64,000 bases of DNA, taken from contig SKCR01017761.1 in the NCBI GenBank assembly GCA_019454045.1, positions 26,804 through 90,803 on the forward strand, read 5' to 3'. The translations under genes and the position numbers were made by a program. Shown in pieces: positions 33,423-46,689 of the stretch. Each line of letters starts with the position of its first letter. Position 1 is the first letter of the stretch. The notes below the pieces were generated by a model, which did not search any database, was not told the origin of the DNA, and saw nothing but the letters and a program-made list of their open reading frames with translations. The stretch comes from Zanthoxylum bungeanum. Taxonomy: Eukaryota; Streptophyta; Magnoliopsida; Sapindales; Rutaceae.

Positions 33423-34551
33423 TGTTAGGGATATGCCCTATACCCAACTTGTGGATGGGCTATATGTACATGTATTTGTAATATTTTCATTAATTAATAA
33501 AATGAAAATCTTTATTATACGTGTCTTACATAACTTATATGAATCATCAAACACTGTAATAAAGCCCTTGGAGTAATAAGATGATGGCTTTCACGCCTTA
33601 TGAGAATCATTACTCTCAAACGTTCCTAGTCATAATTTTATGAATAATCTAGGCGTTCACAAAGCGGAGAGACTAGCATGATGATATGATACGCCCTTAA
33701 GTGGGGTAACCGGTCTCATAGGCTACTAGCGGAGATCCATCCGCTTGGTGTATCACATGGATGCATGAGTTGCTCGTGTCCATCGAACTGACCGCCGAAA
33801 GTTTTCACATGGAGTGTTTATCCCATGTGTCTGTGAGAACTTTCATGTATCGATTGTATGACTAGTCCTTAGACTTGAGGTCTTTACAATCTTATGTGTG
33901 GATCAAATAACTTTGACATTCTCCTTCCCCGGTTCAAAAGATCCGGTCATAAGGGTATGATTGGGTCATTTGTTGAAACACATAAAGTTTGTAAAGATAC
34001 AACAGAGAATCGCCACTCTCTCAGATAATATTTTCATATAAGTGTAGTATTCCAGTTCACGGGTTGATATGTGTGATCAGTGCTTGAGACTGTGGCCGCA
34101 TCGGAAGAATCATGTGAGATTCTTGGGTTAGCATGATTCATGACACTATTAACATCATACCTTTACCATATTGGTAGAGACTTTCCGTACCCTAGGTCAA
34201 ACGGTGGGGATACGGTGACGCGAGGGACCATATCATATGTAAATCACATACATAATGGGTATATATATCTTTATTTCTCATTTGGGGGCCTTGGCATGTT
34301 GCTAGATGTCAACCTTGGTCATTGAAATCGAACGACCATCTGATCGGAGGATAATTTATGTTCAATTAAATTATCACGATTAATTTAATGTCCAACTTGA
34401 GAGGAACCCAAAAGGTCACACACAACAAAGTCGAAATCAATGGTTAATAGTGCACTATACAAACTTAACAGCATATATGATTACTATATGAATTGTTCAT
34501 AAATGGTTCAATGTGTTTAATTATTGAACAGATCATTTATAAGGTTCCATA
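33423..34551 (+). mobile_element. B-tandem first LTR, part 1 (interrupted by A2)
   Basis: The 5' part of a Copia family B LTR, starting TGTTAGGGATATGCCCTATA. It matches 50625 onward in the middle LTR until A2 interrupts it. Its last five bases, CCATA, are the target site of A2. The LTR resumes at 44464. The upstream flank is ACTAG (33418-33422); the matching duplication would lie outside the window. Confidence 0.92.
34547..34551. repeat. Target-site duplication of A2, left copy
   Basis: CCATA directly precedes TGTTGG of the A2 left LTR and recurs at 44459-44463 directly after the right LTR. Confidence 0.9.
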
Positions 34552-36564
34552 TGTTGGTTTCTATTAAGGTCCCAAGATCAATTATAAGCATAAATAATGT
34601 GCGAATACAAATCGAAGAAGTTGCGGAATACTTACATCGATCGGTTGAGCGACGCGACAAGTAATAAAACTCAAAATTCTGCCTTGGACTGGTCACGGCA
34701 GTGAGTAGAACTGTCCTCACTGTTTTAGCTTTGATTTGGTCCTTCGTCAAGCTCCAAGCTTCGTCGAATGGTTCCCGGCTCATGGGTGAGCTTCCCTATC
34801 ACCTTCGCAAGTCTCGTAAGTGTGCTAGCACTTGAGATTTTGCCACAAAATCCACTCTTGCTTCCCTTTATTTTCGGTCACTGCCCAGCAAAACCAGAAA
34901 ACTTTTTGCCCTTTTGGGCGTGTGAAATGGAGAGAAAGAGAGAATGAGAGATTGTGTTTGGTTTGGAAAATTTGTGTATTATATACACACATTTGAATTT
35001 CAAATGAATTTCATTTGAATTTGGCTTTTAAAGTCAAACCATTAAAGCCTCAACCACTCACATCACTCAATCCATCAAGTTGTCAAGTCACATCACTCAA
35101 AGTGACTTGTGATTTGACGCTTGATACGACTAGCGATTTGACGCTTGATTTGACGTGCCGCACTCGAATTCGAAATGCGAATGTGCTCGCAAATAATCTC
35201 GGGCTCGGGTTCGCTAATTCTAAATTAACGAATTTTCCGTTGCGTTGTAATTAAATGATTACGCCTAGCGAAATCACTATTCATGTCGATAACGAATTAA
35301 TTCTAAATTAATTCGTTCGCCCGAATTAAAATCTAATTTTAATTCCGCGTCGAAATCTAATATCGTTTAACATATCAAATATATCAATTTCTCGATAATT
35401 CCAAATTAACCGTTATCTCTCTTTAATGGATATTTTATCCCAGATAAAATATCTCCGCTAGTAATCCCAAATTAACTTTCTCTCTCATCTAATTAATCCC
35501 AGATTAATTTAGAGTGCGAGTTATACGTCATCGGTGAATCTTTGGGAAGCGACCCATGAGATCCCCGGATATGTTAGCAGTAAATTCGGTCGTCGGACTA
35601 TCCGAACACGTAAGTACCTCGTACTACGTTTATACCGATTTACAAGACAAGGTTGGCCTCTAGCAAAGCGCCATGCCTACCCAATTCTCCGGAAATATCC
35701 TTACAGGAATAAAGGATCTGAATCAAGCGTAGTATACCGTAGTATTGCGTATTTCTGTCCAGTATCTGATGATCACGTGTTAGGTCTGGGGCTGGAATTG
35801 TGTCTGCCCCGTACGAAGCACATGTCGGATGTCTGGTGACTAGTCTCTATAATCGGATAAACCTGACCTTGTCATTTTATCCCGATAGCTGCAGCATTTA
35901 AGAGTGCTAGTACCGTATCCTACGTGACCATCTTCTCCATATGACTGGAGTGACACTTCCGTCTTGACATCACACCCAACACACTACGATTCTCAATATA
36001 CCCAGTATTGGCGTACACAGAACCGGTTAAAGCCCTGGACGACCTCAACCAAAGTATATTGATTGTCGCAAGTATTAGCGGTGCAAGTATCAGGTTAAGA
36101 CCAAATACACCTACCCTGATTTCGGACTTCCATAGACACATAGTCATACTACCAATGGATTTCCGAGGGGATCTATCCAGAGCGAAGCTATTTCCCGTAC
36201 CATCGGTAAAACACAACCTCCTATTACACTTGCATGAGTATCCTATACCCAAATATATGAAAACTATGCTGTTGTGCCCTCACAAACGCGCATAAGTGTA
36301 ATACTAGTCGTTTACGTATTTATCGATGTCCAATCTCGATAATACTCTGACTAGGGAAATTTAATGATTTATCCTTCGTGGACTGATACTGTCTCATATC
36401 ATTCTCCGTCCAGGAACAAATCATAGGGACCTCTCATCATTTATACACCTAGGTGATCTAATCATAAATGATAAGAGTGCAATCTCCTTTGTCACATAGT
36501 TAATTTTTACAACAACACCATGATCTGTACAAATAGTGACGCTATGGGTCATAATTGTCCAACA
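34552..36564 (-). mobile_element. A2 3' LTR (left LTR), Copia family A
   Basis: A 2,013-bp LTR, TGTTGGTTTC...GTCCAACA, the partner of 42514-44458 and homologous to the A1 and A3 LTRs. Differences from its partner include a 12-bp block near 35140 and an AATTAAAATCTAATTTTAA block near 35325 that are present here but absent there. Confidence 0.93.
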
Positions 36565-36576
36565 ATCTCCCACTTG
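36565..36576 (-). other. Polypurine tract of A2
   Basis: On the minus strand this reads CAAGTGGGAGAT and abuts the left LTR. It marks the 3' end of the internal region. Confidence 0.8.
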
Positions 36577-39500
36577 GCCTAGTCACTCGAGTGCTTGACA
36601 CCCGAACTATGTACGGTTGGCTCAAACTGCTGAGAAAAGCTTTCGTCAGCGGATTTGCATGATTATTGTCTGATGCGATTTATACGATCATCACATCGCC
36701 ATGATGTATGATCCGAACGAATCAGATGAATATCGAAGTATGTATCTGGATCGTTGATGAGACCATTAATTATTTAGCCTGTGCTCAAGCCTAGCTCAGC
36801 TGTTAACAGAATTATATCTAATCTAATTAGATTTGTTTATTGACCCAGAAGGCTTCTATTGCCGCTTCAGCTGCAGCAATTAACCTGCATTTGTTGTTTA
36901 TTCGGTAACAGTATCTTGCATGGAAGATTTCCAGCTCAGTGTACTATTATTCAAACTGTATAAAATTGTTTGCGACTTTTAGTCGTCTTTATCGGTTAGG
37001 AAACTTGCTACAGTGATCCCAATCACTTCAAGTTCTCCATCTCCAAAGACTAAGACAGCATCTTTAGTTCTCTAAAATACTAACGGATGTTCTTAACATC
37101 AATCCAGTGACTATCACTCGGATTGGCCTGTTTGTGAATCCATATGCTCAAAGCGTATGAGACACCAGGTAGCGTACATTTTTCAATGTACGATTCCACT
37201 AAGAGTTTTCGAAAGCCAAGCTTTCGCCGATAGTTATTATGGGAATATCATTTCCAAGAAATGACGTATTATCATTATTTTATAGGACAGCCACTGTTAG
37301 TGTGCTCCCACAAACCCTCTTATATACACAAGAATCATTTCGTTTTGAATTAAATCATAAAATATTATGATTACATCAAAAATGGTAATTCCAAGAACCT
37401 AATGCTTGCTTCAATCCAAACATGGATCGAATAACCTGCAAACCTTGTTTGCTAGTTATAGTACGACAAAACCGACAGGATGTTATAAACATCCTCCAAA
37501 AGGTTTCCTTTTCAGGAAAGCGATTTTCCCGTAAAGCTGTCATATTTCATAAATGAAACACGCAGCCTTAGCAAGCATTATCCAAATGGATTTACCGTGG
37601 CAACAGGTAAAAGGTTTAATCCTAATCGACACAATGTTGATAACAATACCTTTCCGTTAAAAGCCTAGCTTTATACGTTGGTATGTTGCCATCCATGTAT
37701 GTCTTCCTTGAAGACTTATACAGTACCAGTAGACACAATGCCTTGCGGTACATCAACTATTTCCAAACATGTTGATATACATGGAATCCATTTCGGACTC
37801 ATGACACTTTGTCATAATAGGGAGTCAATATCTTGTATCACTTCCTTATACGTAGTCAGTTGGTATACCTCAATAAGATAGAAATCTTTATGAGGTGAGA
37901 TCAGAAACCCATACCCCAGGTTGTTTTCTGACTCTCTCCGACAAACGCGGTTCTTGTGTATTTGAAGATTAATGTTGATAGTTTCATCCTTGATGAACTA
38001 TTTGTGTTCCATTAGGATTCGGTGCCTTGAACAGTATTACTCCGATTTTCATCGAGTTATACTATCCTCCCACTTACCACTGCATATCGGTATTCGTCTT
38101 AGGAAAACCGCATGGTGAGCAACAATCTAATTGTTCTCTTGTGAGTTGTATAAGTACAATACTTATGGTATCCCTAGGATAACCTACAATTGGCACTTAT
38201 CCAATTTGGGTTTTAGTTTGGTATCATCCAAACGTATGCCCAACATACCCAAATTATCAAGAATGAGAAACCTGGTTTCTTTCCTATTCATATCTAATAT
38301 GATATCTGTCAAACATATTTTAATGGAACCTTAATCAAAATAAGTTCTTGCACTATTTATGCATATCTGTTGAAGGAAATAGTAGCTCAGAGCGACTCAT
38401 GATCAATCTTATCATGTCTAACATAATTCGGTTACTCAGTTCGGACACACCGTCAGGATGGCGTGTTCCGAGAGGAGTCCTCATTTGAAAGAATACTTTA
38501 CTCTTTCAAGTATATTAGAAACTTTATTGCTTAAGTATTTTCCATTACGGTCTTACTGTGACGGTATAATACTTTAGCCGATCTGTTTGTCTATTTCGTG
38601 TCGGAACTCTAAAAGTTTCCAATTTGTGTTCTTCAAAAGAAACACATAACCATAACGCGATGCCACATCCGTATAGGTCACGGAATATTCATATCCATAT
38701 CTAGCCTAGCTAGACATGGGCCCACTTGCTTCTCTATAAACTAGGGCTAACAGATCGGTGGCTTTTACACTTTTACCAAGTAAATAGTGTTATAGGCACA
38801 TTGCCTAATAAACTAGATTCGCAGACTTTATTTGAATAGAATCAAATTAGTCCGCGTACCCACTCTTCAAAAGTGTGGATATACGAGTCTTGTTTAATTG
38901 TGTCCCAGACATCAATGCCACAATTAAGTTTCATCTGATCAAATCAGTTGAGCTTTTTATTTGTCATAATATATATTTGTGATTTATTTATATTCAAAAT
39001 ATAAATACTGTCATTCACATCTGATGTGTATATCTCAATATCATCTTTATATAATGAAACACTTTAGTGTTCCTGAATATAAAGGTTCACCCGCATTTGG
39101 TTAAACACTGATATATAGATAATGTTTCTAGTCAAACTAGCTACATTATAACAGTTTCCTAACTTAGGTACACACCCGAGGGTAGTTCATAAACTTAGGT
39201 ATCTACGGTTAAAACAACGACTTTCGTCCCATTTACTATTCACAGATAAATCTCGATTGAAGTCAGTATCCTGTTCAAAACAGATTCTGAACATCAATAT
39301 ATATTTATGTACCACACTAAGTATTTAAAATCTAATTTTAATACTAGTAGTGAACATAATGTTGACAAACATATTTGAAGTTAGAGCCTTGCTCGTTCTT
39401 CAATTCCTTCATGTCTGCTTTGTCCAAACGGCAGTCACGCTTCCGCGATCCCGTTTGCCACAATTTAAGCAGACATTTTGGGATATGTCATTTATCTTCC

Positions 39501-40030
39501 CAGAAGATTATAATGATTTTTGCCTTTGCCCTGATTTCGTATTCCAGTAGCCTTTGGCCAAGCCTCGGGTTTCTATAATATCGAAGTAAAGTGCGACTAG
39601 TGCTACTTGCCTAATTGCAAACTTTGACTTTATCTCCTTGAGAATAGTCATTAACCCTCCAAGAGTTATTATTGAAATTTTAGTACTTCTAAAATCTAAG
39701 GATAGATTTATGAAGATCCTTCAATTTCAGTATCATACTATAAGGATCTAATCCTTAGTTCTGATTCAGAAATTAAGGAGTCTTCTGCGACAAGCTTAAT
39801 GGATTAAGCACTTAAGTTATCATCACATAATCTTCCAAAGATTATGCTCTACTATTTGCTTAACTCTGGGCTTTAGGCTTAATATGTTATTTTATCAAAT
39901 AAATTAACTTATTATTTTTCCAGGACCATCCTGAAATTTATTCCCAATTTGAAAATTAAACCATTTAAATATATTTTCCATAGGATTATGTATTAAACGT
40001 CAATCTTTCAATTATATCTTGATTCTAATA
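36577..40030 (-). pseudogene. A2 gag-pol remnant, heavily decayed
   Basis: Nucleotide similarity to A1 runs in the same order: RNase H (about 36600-36980), RT (about 37000-37660), integrase (about 37700-38900), protease/zinc region (about 39250-39490), then gag to about 40030. Many small indels and stops leave no ORF over about 100 codons. The zinc-knuckle DNA near 39430-39475 can still be read as CLNCGKR before a frame break. Much of the RT has been trimmed compared with A1. Confidence 0.82.
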
Positions 40031-42499
40031 GTCCAACTATTTAATCAACGATTTAAGTACTATTTATTATAATGATTACAATAGTCCAACTATTTAATCA
40101 ACTATAATTTAATAGATTAAAATCAATTATATTGATTACTATAATCCAATTATAAAATCAACTATAAATGAATTGTTTGAATATATAGTCCAACTATTTA
40201 TTAAAAAAACAACAATTTAAATATTAGTCCAACTAACATTTAATTTCTTTGACGAATTGATATTTGTTTGAGCGTGTATGGCGAGTAATTGAACGAGTAT
40301 TGCAAATTCAATTCTTGCCTCCCACTATTTTTCGGCGAGCCTCTAACCCTCTATCGAGTACTCGGGAAACCGCGTTTCCTAGTAGGCTAGGATCCCATTA
40401 AATATCACACAATCTTGACTTTGGCCAACAAATTGTATGATAATTAACTAGGTAGATCTCTAAGATCAATTGGATCCAATCCAATTCCTAGATCCGGTAG
40501 GGGGACATCCAAGTCCGAAACACATATCTTATATATGCCAATACATCCAATGTATTACCTAACCTTTTTCCTCTGAATCAACTAAGCCTAGGCTTTGGCA
40601 CAACAAACTTAGTGATCCCAGTCAAGCGCGACCCATTGACCATGGAAAGCTTCGTAATCAATGTCGATGGACAAGAAGTGGTCTTGACTTTGGCCAACAA
40701 ACCACAACTTGGACAAGACACTGACATGGAACAAAGCTCTCGTGATTCAAACACATCTTCGACAGACAAAGGCCTTGACTTTGGCCAACAAACCAATACC
40801 GTCTTGGATCTTGAGTGAGAATCACTCAATGGAAGGAAAAACGCTTAATATTGAGCGAGGGTTTTTCGCGTGCAAATTGGCAACCAATTTATTATCTTTG
40901 TTAAGGTCTCATCATCATACACCCGTAAACATGCATTCTAAACACATAATAAAGCGCATATGAAAAATAATAATGATATGTGGATGGATACTTTACACAA
41001 TGATCCTAGATCAAATCTCTCAATTTCTCTCTCCCGCTAGCACAAATATTACTTCTACCCGTTACACTACACTTCTAAAGAAACCTCATTTACATTGAGG
41101 GGAATAGGTGAGAAGAGAATACAAAGAAATGAGAGGTGATAAGGCTGGACACGCAGGTCCAATTTAATAAATCGAATTTATTACAACAATTTCTAAAATT
41201 GTCCCACCCATCTAATATCCATCCGATATACATTATTCATGCATCGCAACCATGTATTCACATAAGCATGTTATCAATCAATCTAATCAAATTAATTAAT
41301 CTGATAATTAGTGATCATCCAATGTTCAAACAACGATTCGATTTTTGCTCGAGTTAAACTCATTTTGCGAATAAGTACTCAAAGTACATATTCTCGAATT
41401 AAATTAAACTACATAATTAAATCCAATTCAATATGCATTTAATTCTAATTCGTTTATTTAATTCCAAATTAAATAACACACTTTATTAATGAACTTTTAC
41501 GACTTAAATTCAAAATTTAATCGTTACGGGTCTCAAAGCCCGATTAACGTCCAACGTCAGTTTAATTAAAGTCCAATGGGCTTTTAATTAATTTCTTGAA
41601 GCGTGGACTTTTGGTCAACTCGGGTCAAACCGAATAACCAAAATCCAATCAGGGAGTTACCCCATAAGCCTAGAAATCAATCTTGGCCCATTAGGCCCAA
41701 TTAAACTTTAAAGGTTCATTAAGTCACATCTGGGCTTTATGGATGCGGTTTTAGGCCCAATTGGATCCAATCCAATTTTCCTTAACCCAAATTTGTACAA
41801 CAATGCCCAACAGGCCCAATTAGAACATTAAAGCCCAAATCCAATTTTAAGACCCAATTATAATTAAATCACAAAAACCCAATTTCATAATTTAATTATA
41901 TAAAGTGCAATACACAACCAATTACCCAATTAACATTTCTAAAACATTAATTAACATAACTAATCATGCTTAATTACATCAATTAGTGTCCAACACATTT
42001 TAACTAAAATCAAACCCAAACACATGCTCAAAGTCTCGGCCAATGAGGGGATTTTATATCCGATTTGGTTTCAATCCAATTAATCCCACAATCAACATTA
42101 AATCAACATCCTAATTGATTCTAACTCATCCAATGAATAAAAATCAAAAAATCACCAAGACTAATTATGACACTATCTCTCTGCAATTAGGGTTTATAAT
42201 GCCAAATTACAAATCCAATCCAATTGAATCAAATTCAACATTAAATAAACATTCCCTAAAGATTTCCAACACATCTAATGAATCAAAAATCAAAATCACC
42301 AAGACATATTGTATGACCTAGCATTCGGCCAACGCCAAATCTGGGGAAAAATTATTCCAAATCAATTTTCTTGAAATTGATCCAATCAAACTTCAATACA
42401 ACATGTATTAAGCATACTCAAACATCCAATTTATTCAAATCATGCTCAAATACAAGTTACCCAAATTTTAAGCCCTAAATTAATTCATGCTCAAACCTT
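40031..42499 (-). other. A2 5' leader
   Basis: A non-coding leader homologous to that of A1. It carries a run of short AGTCCAACTATTTAATCAAC-like repeats (about 40025-40230). The four TTGACTTTGGCCAA-type motifs are near 40411, 40592, 40684 and 40774. An AT-rich part with GCCCAATTA words follows to the primer site. Confidence 0.72.
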
Positions 42500-42512
42500 G
42501 CTCTAGATGCCA
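42500..42512 (-). other. Primer-binding site of A2 (degenerate)
   Basis: On the minus strand this reads TGGCATCTAGAGC, one base inside the right LTR. It is a mutated form of the initiator-Met site TGGTATCAGAGC. Confidence 0.7.
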
Positions 42513-42513
42513 T

Positions 42514-44458
42514 TGTTGGTTTCTATTAAGGTCCCAATATCAATTATAAGCATGAATAATGTGCGAATACAAATCGAAGAAGTTGCGGAATACTTACATC
42601 GATCGGTTGAGCGATGCGGCAAGCAACAAAACTCAAAATTCTGCCATGGACTGGTCACGGCAGTGAGCAGAACTGTCCTCACTATTTTGGCTTTGATTTG
42701 GTCATTCGTCAAGCTCCAAGCTTCGTCGAATGGTTCCCGGCTCATGGGTGAGTTTCCATATCACCTTCGCAAGTCTCGTAAGTGTGCTAGCACTTGAGAT
42801 TTTGCCACAAAATCCACTCTTGCTTCCATTTTTTTTTTGTCACTGCCCAGCAAAACCAGAAAACTTTTTGCCCTTTTGGGCGTGTGAAATTGAGAGAAAG
42901 AGAGAAGGAGAGATTGTGTTTGGTTTGGAAAATTTGTGTATTATATACATACATTTGAATTTCAAATGAATTTTATTTGAATTTGGCTTTTAAAGTCAAA
43001 CCATTAAAGCCTCAACCACTCACATCACTCAATCCATCAAGTTGTCAAGTCACATCACTCAAAGTGACTTATGATTTGACGATTGATGCGACTAGCGATT
43101 TGACGTGCCACACTCGAATTCGAAATGCGAATGCGCTCGCAAATAATCTCGGGCTCGGGTTCACTAATTCTAAAATAACGAATTTTCTGTTGCGTTGTAA
43201 TTAAATGATTACGCCTAGCGAAATCACTATTCACGTCGCTAATGAATTAATTCTAAATTAATTCGTTTCCGCATCGAAATCTAATTTCGTTTAACATATC
43301 AAATATATTAATTTTTCGATTAATTCCAAATTAACCGTTATCTCTCTTTAATGGATATTTTACCCTAGATAAAATATCTCCGCTATTAATCCCAGATTAA
43401 TTTAGAGTGCGAGTTATACGTCATCGGTGACTCTTTGGGAAGCGACCCATGAGATCCCCGGATATGTTAGCAGTAAATTCGGTCGTCGGACTATCCGAAC
43501 ACGTAAGTACCTCGTACTACGTTTATACCGATCTACAAGACAAGGTTGGCCTCTAGCAAAGCGCCATGCCTACCCAATTCTTCGGAAATATCCTTACAGG
43601 AATAAAGGATCTGAATCAAGCGTAGTATACAGTAGTATTGCGTATTTCTGTCCAGTATCTGATGATCACGTGTTAGGTCTGGGGCTGGAATTGTGTCTGC
43701 CCCGTACGAAGCACATGTCGGATGTCTGGTGACTAGTCTCTATAATCGGATAAACCTGACCTTGTCATTTTATCCCAATAGCTGCAGCATTTAAGAGTGC
43801 TAGTACCGTATCCCACGTGACCATCTTCTCCATATGACTGGAGTGACACTTCCGTCTTGACATCACACCCAACACACTACGATTCTCAATATACCCAGTA
43901 TTGACGTACACAGAACCGGTTAAAGCCCTGGATGACCTCAACCAAAGTATATTGATTGTCGCAAGTATTAGCGGTGCAAGTCTCAAGTTAAGACCAAATA
44001 CACCTACCCTGATTTCGGACTTCCATAGACACATAGTCATACTACCAATGGAATTTCGAGGAGGTCTTATCCAGAGCGAAGCTGTTTCCCGTACCATCGG
44101 TAAAACACAACCTCCTATTACACTTGCATGAGTATCCTATACCCAAATATATGAGAACTATGTCGTTGTGCCCTCACAAACGCGCACAAATGTAATACTA
44201 GTCTTTTACGTATTTATCGATGTCCAATCTCGATAATACACTGACTAGGGATATTTAATGATTTATCCTTCGTGGACTGATACTGTCTCATATCATTCTC
44301 CGTCCAGGAACAAATCATATGGACCTCTCATCATTTATACATCTAGGTGATCTAATCACAAATGATAAGAGTGCAATCTCTTTTGTCACATAGTTAATTT
44401 GTACAACAACACCATGATCTGTACAAATAGTGATGTTATGGGTCATAATTGTCCAAAA
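42514..44458 (-). mobile_element. A2 5' LTR (right LTR)
   Basis: A 1,945-bp LTR starting TGTTGGTTTC. Its outer end reads GTCCAAAA where the family has GTCCAACA, so the terminal CA has become AA. The boundary is fixed by the CCATA target duplication that follows directly. Confidence 0.92.
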
Positions 44459-44463
44459 CCATA
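44459..44463. repeat. Target-site duplication of A2, right copy
   Basis: CCATA, identical to 34547-34551. Removing A2 and one copy restores a continuous family B LTR that aligns with 51740-51755 of the middle LTR. Confidence 0.9.
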
Positions 44464-45307
44464 GTGGTTTAGGGATTTGTGAATGACGATAGGGGCACTT
44501 TGGGAATTGGAATAAATAAATAAATTAAAAAAATGTGAATCGTAACGTGAATAGTAAATTTTTTTTATTTGTTATTTGTTTTGAATTTCAATTCAGCCCA
44601 AACTCTTATTAGGGTTTTATAATCTCATTAAACCACTAAATTAAGATCCAAATCTCACATCGGATTCTTAATGGCTAAGATTAAATTAGAATTTATCCCA
44701 CATCGGATTCTTAATTAATTTTGTTGTCTTTGGAGCACCTATATAAACCCAAAGAATTCTTCACAAATTTTTGCACCAAACCTTTCATATCTTGGGTTTA
44801 TATAAGTGAGCAACTCTAAAGTTTAAGAGTAAGCCACTGATTTTGAGGATCCTTAAGTCTTATTGACTAGAGGAACCTCAAGTTAAAAGTTTTGAGGTAT
44901 TTGCCTAGGCTAGCACCAAGGCAAAATACCCGTGCACTCAAGGCGTAGTCTTGCCGTTGAGTTTTGATTTTGGTGTGTGCACCTTTGGAGGCCACACACT
45001 TGGGTGGCTCTTTGGAACCTGGAAGAGCTTGTTGAGTTCGAGAAAATCTTATAGATTGGAGGGAGTACTAGAGGAGTCTTCATTTCAAGTAAGTCATTTT
45101 CTTTCTTTATTTTAAATTAGAGTTCTTATGATAGTTAGCATGTTTAAGTTTATGTTCTTTGCATGTTTTATGAGTTTTTATGCTTAGAATATATAGTAAC
45201 ATACCTAGTATTGTAGAATAATAAAAAAAATGGGTCTGGGCAAAGGGATAGCGGCATCATAATTTGATTTATTAAAGTTTTCGTTGCGCACTCGCGGTCG
45301 CTTCCCA
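44464..45307 (+). mobile_element. B-tandem first LTR, part 2
   Basis: The rest of the LTR split by A2. It aligns with about 51757-52589 of the middle LTR. A TATATAAA box lies at 44740-44747. It ends CCCA at 45307, followed by a four-base spacer and the primer site. Together the two parts make about 1,973 bp, against 1,965 bp for the middle LTR. Confidence 0.92.
44740..44747 (+). promoter_or_regulatory. Probable TATA box of family B (first LTR)
   Basis: TATATAAA, conserved at 52022-52029 in the middle LTR, within CACCTATATAAACCCAAAG. It lies well inside the LTR, as expected for the U3/R junction. A2 sits upstream of it in this copy and would separate it from most of U3. Confidence 0.6.
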
Positions 45308-45311
45308 ATAG

Positions 45312-45325
45312 TGGTGTCAGCGCGC
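45312..45325 (+). other. Primer-binding site of B internal I
   Basis: TGGTGTCAGCGCGC, a one-base variant of TGGTATCAGCGCGC found after the middle LTR. It is an initiator tRNA-Met-type site. Confidence 0.8.
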
Positions 45326-46689
45326 CATTTTTATTTTGATTAGTTCTCTCTCATTTGAACTCGAAATTGGGTGTATAAAAGCTCATTGGAAAGCTAACAC
45401 CCTTAACTTAATTTTAGGCACAAGTTTTGCATGATTTGGTTAAGATTTGAATTGTGAAATTGCATAAAACTTCACGCATCTGTAAAACAATGTGAATAGT
45501 AAATTTATTTGATTAAAATAAAATGCAATATCATAATTAAATATTATTCAAAGTTATTTAATGCCTAAAATAATTCCAACATATTAAAAATCATATGCTT
45601 GATGATTCTATGTATGATTAGAATTGGTATGATTATTTTAGAGTGAAAACATCTAGAGACTTTCTAAGGAAATAGAGAGTGTATTGCCTATCCCTTAGCT
45701 AAGTAATTATTTCGTGATGAACTTAGAGATTTATTACATTTAAGGCTAATAAATATAAATCATTTGTTTATAATAAAGACATTATAAAAGATACAAGTGG
45801 GGTGGGACCAAGGCGTTAATAAAACTTTCCAAACTAAAGTTAATTTAACCAAAGGTATTACTAGAGTTAGATAATGATTTGGTGTATTCCTTCACTCAAT
45901 AGCTTTTTATAGCCAAAATGAAAAGCTGTGAAAACATCTAGATAATCATTTACTCAAAGCTTACCTTAAATCATATTTAAACTGTTGGACTAATTTGGAG
46001 GATCTACTGTTTATTCCTGTCACCAAGGCAATAAGAGCCAAAGTGGTAAGGGTATTTAAGAGAGTTCGCTCCACCCTCCCTCTGGGGAATTTTCAATGGA
46101 TGAATCCATTTGACTGTTATTCACTTAAACTTGCTAAAATCCTCAATAATAATTTAGGTCTAAAATTATTTGACTGTGTAAAGTATAGACCCAAAGGGCT
46201 CAAACCGTATTGGCAGGACTAGGCTTTACCAGACTGACCAATACCAATTTGTCCCTAAATTGTAATATTGACAATGGTTTGACTTTTCTGAGTCATAAAA
46301 CGCAGCGACCCTTAGGCGTGGTCTTATAACTTAGTGGCAAGGATTGGGTGTCCACGAGGACTAGCATAAGTTATGGGATGTTTGATTGCCCAACCCAATG
46401 ATCAAGGAATTGTGATTTATATCATAAATTGGTTGGGAACCTACCTAATTATCGTATTTTATAACGACCGACCCTAGTCGGAGTTATGAAATGATGATAA
46501 TGGGATCCTTGCCCACAAGAAATCCATCATATTGGGGTTGATGCGATTTGCTTAAAATTTAAAACAATTGAGTGGGAGAAACTTCATAATATTAAAAGCC
46601 CATGTTATTATGAAACATTAATGAAAACATATTCCTAATTTTAACATTTTCTCTTAACATATGGGTTAGAATATTTCAAAAACATTCAA
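45326..46689 (+). other. B internal I, 5' leader
   Basis: About 1.36 kb of non-coding leader that matches 52608-53973 base for base, apart from scattered changes. It has a short perfect stem CCGAC-CCTA-GTCGG near 46470. The ORF at 45995-46222 is not conserved as a protein in the second copy. Confidence 0.75.

Noticed and set aside
42503..42745. 80-residue ORF also seen at 34517-34783
   Set aside because: Both are the same stretch of the two A2 LTRs (R/U5 region). Conserved only because the LTRs are duplicates.
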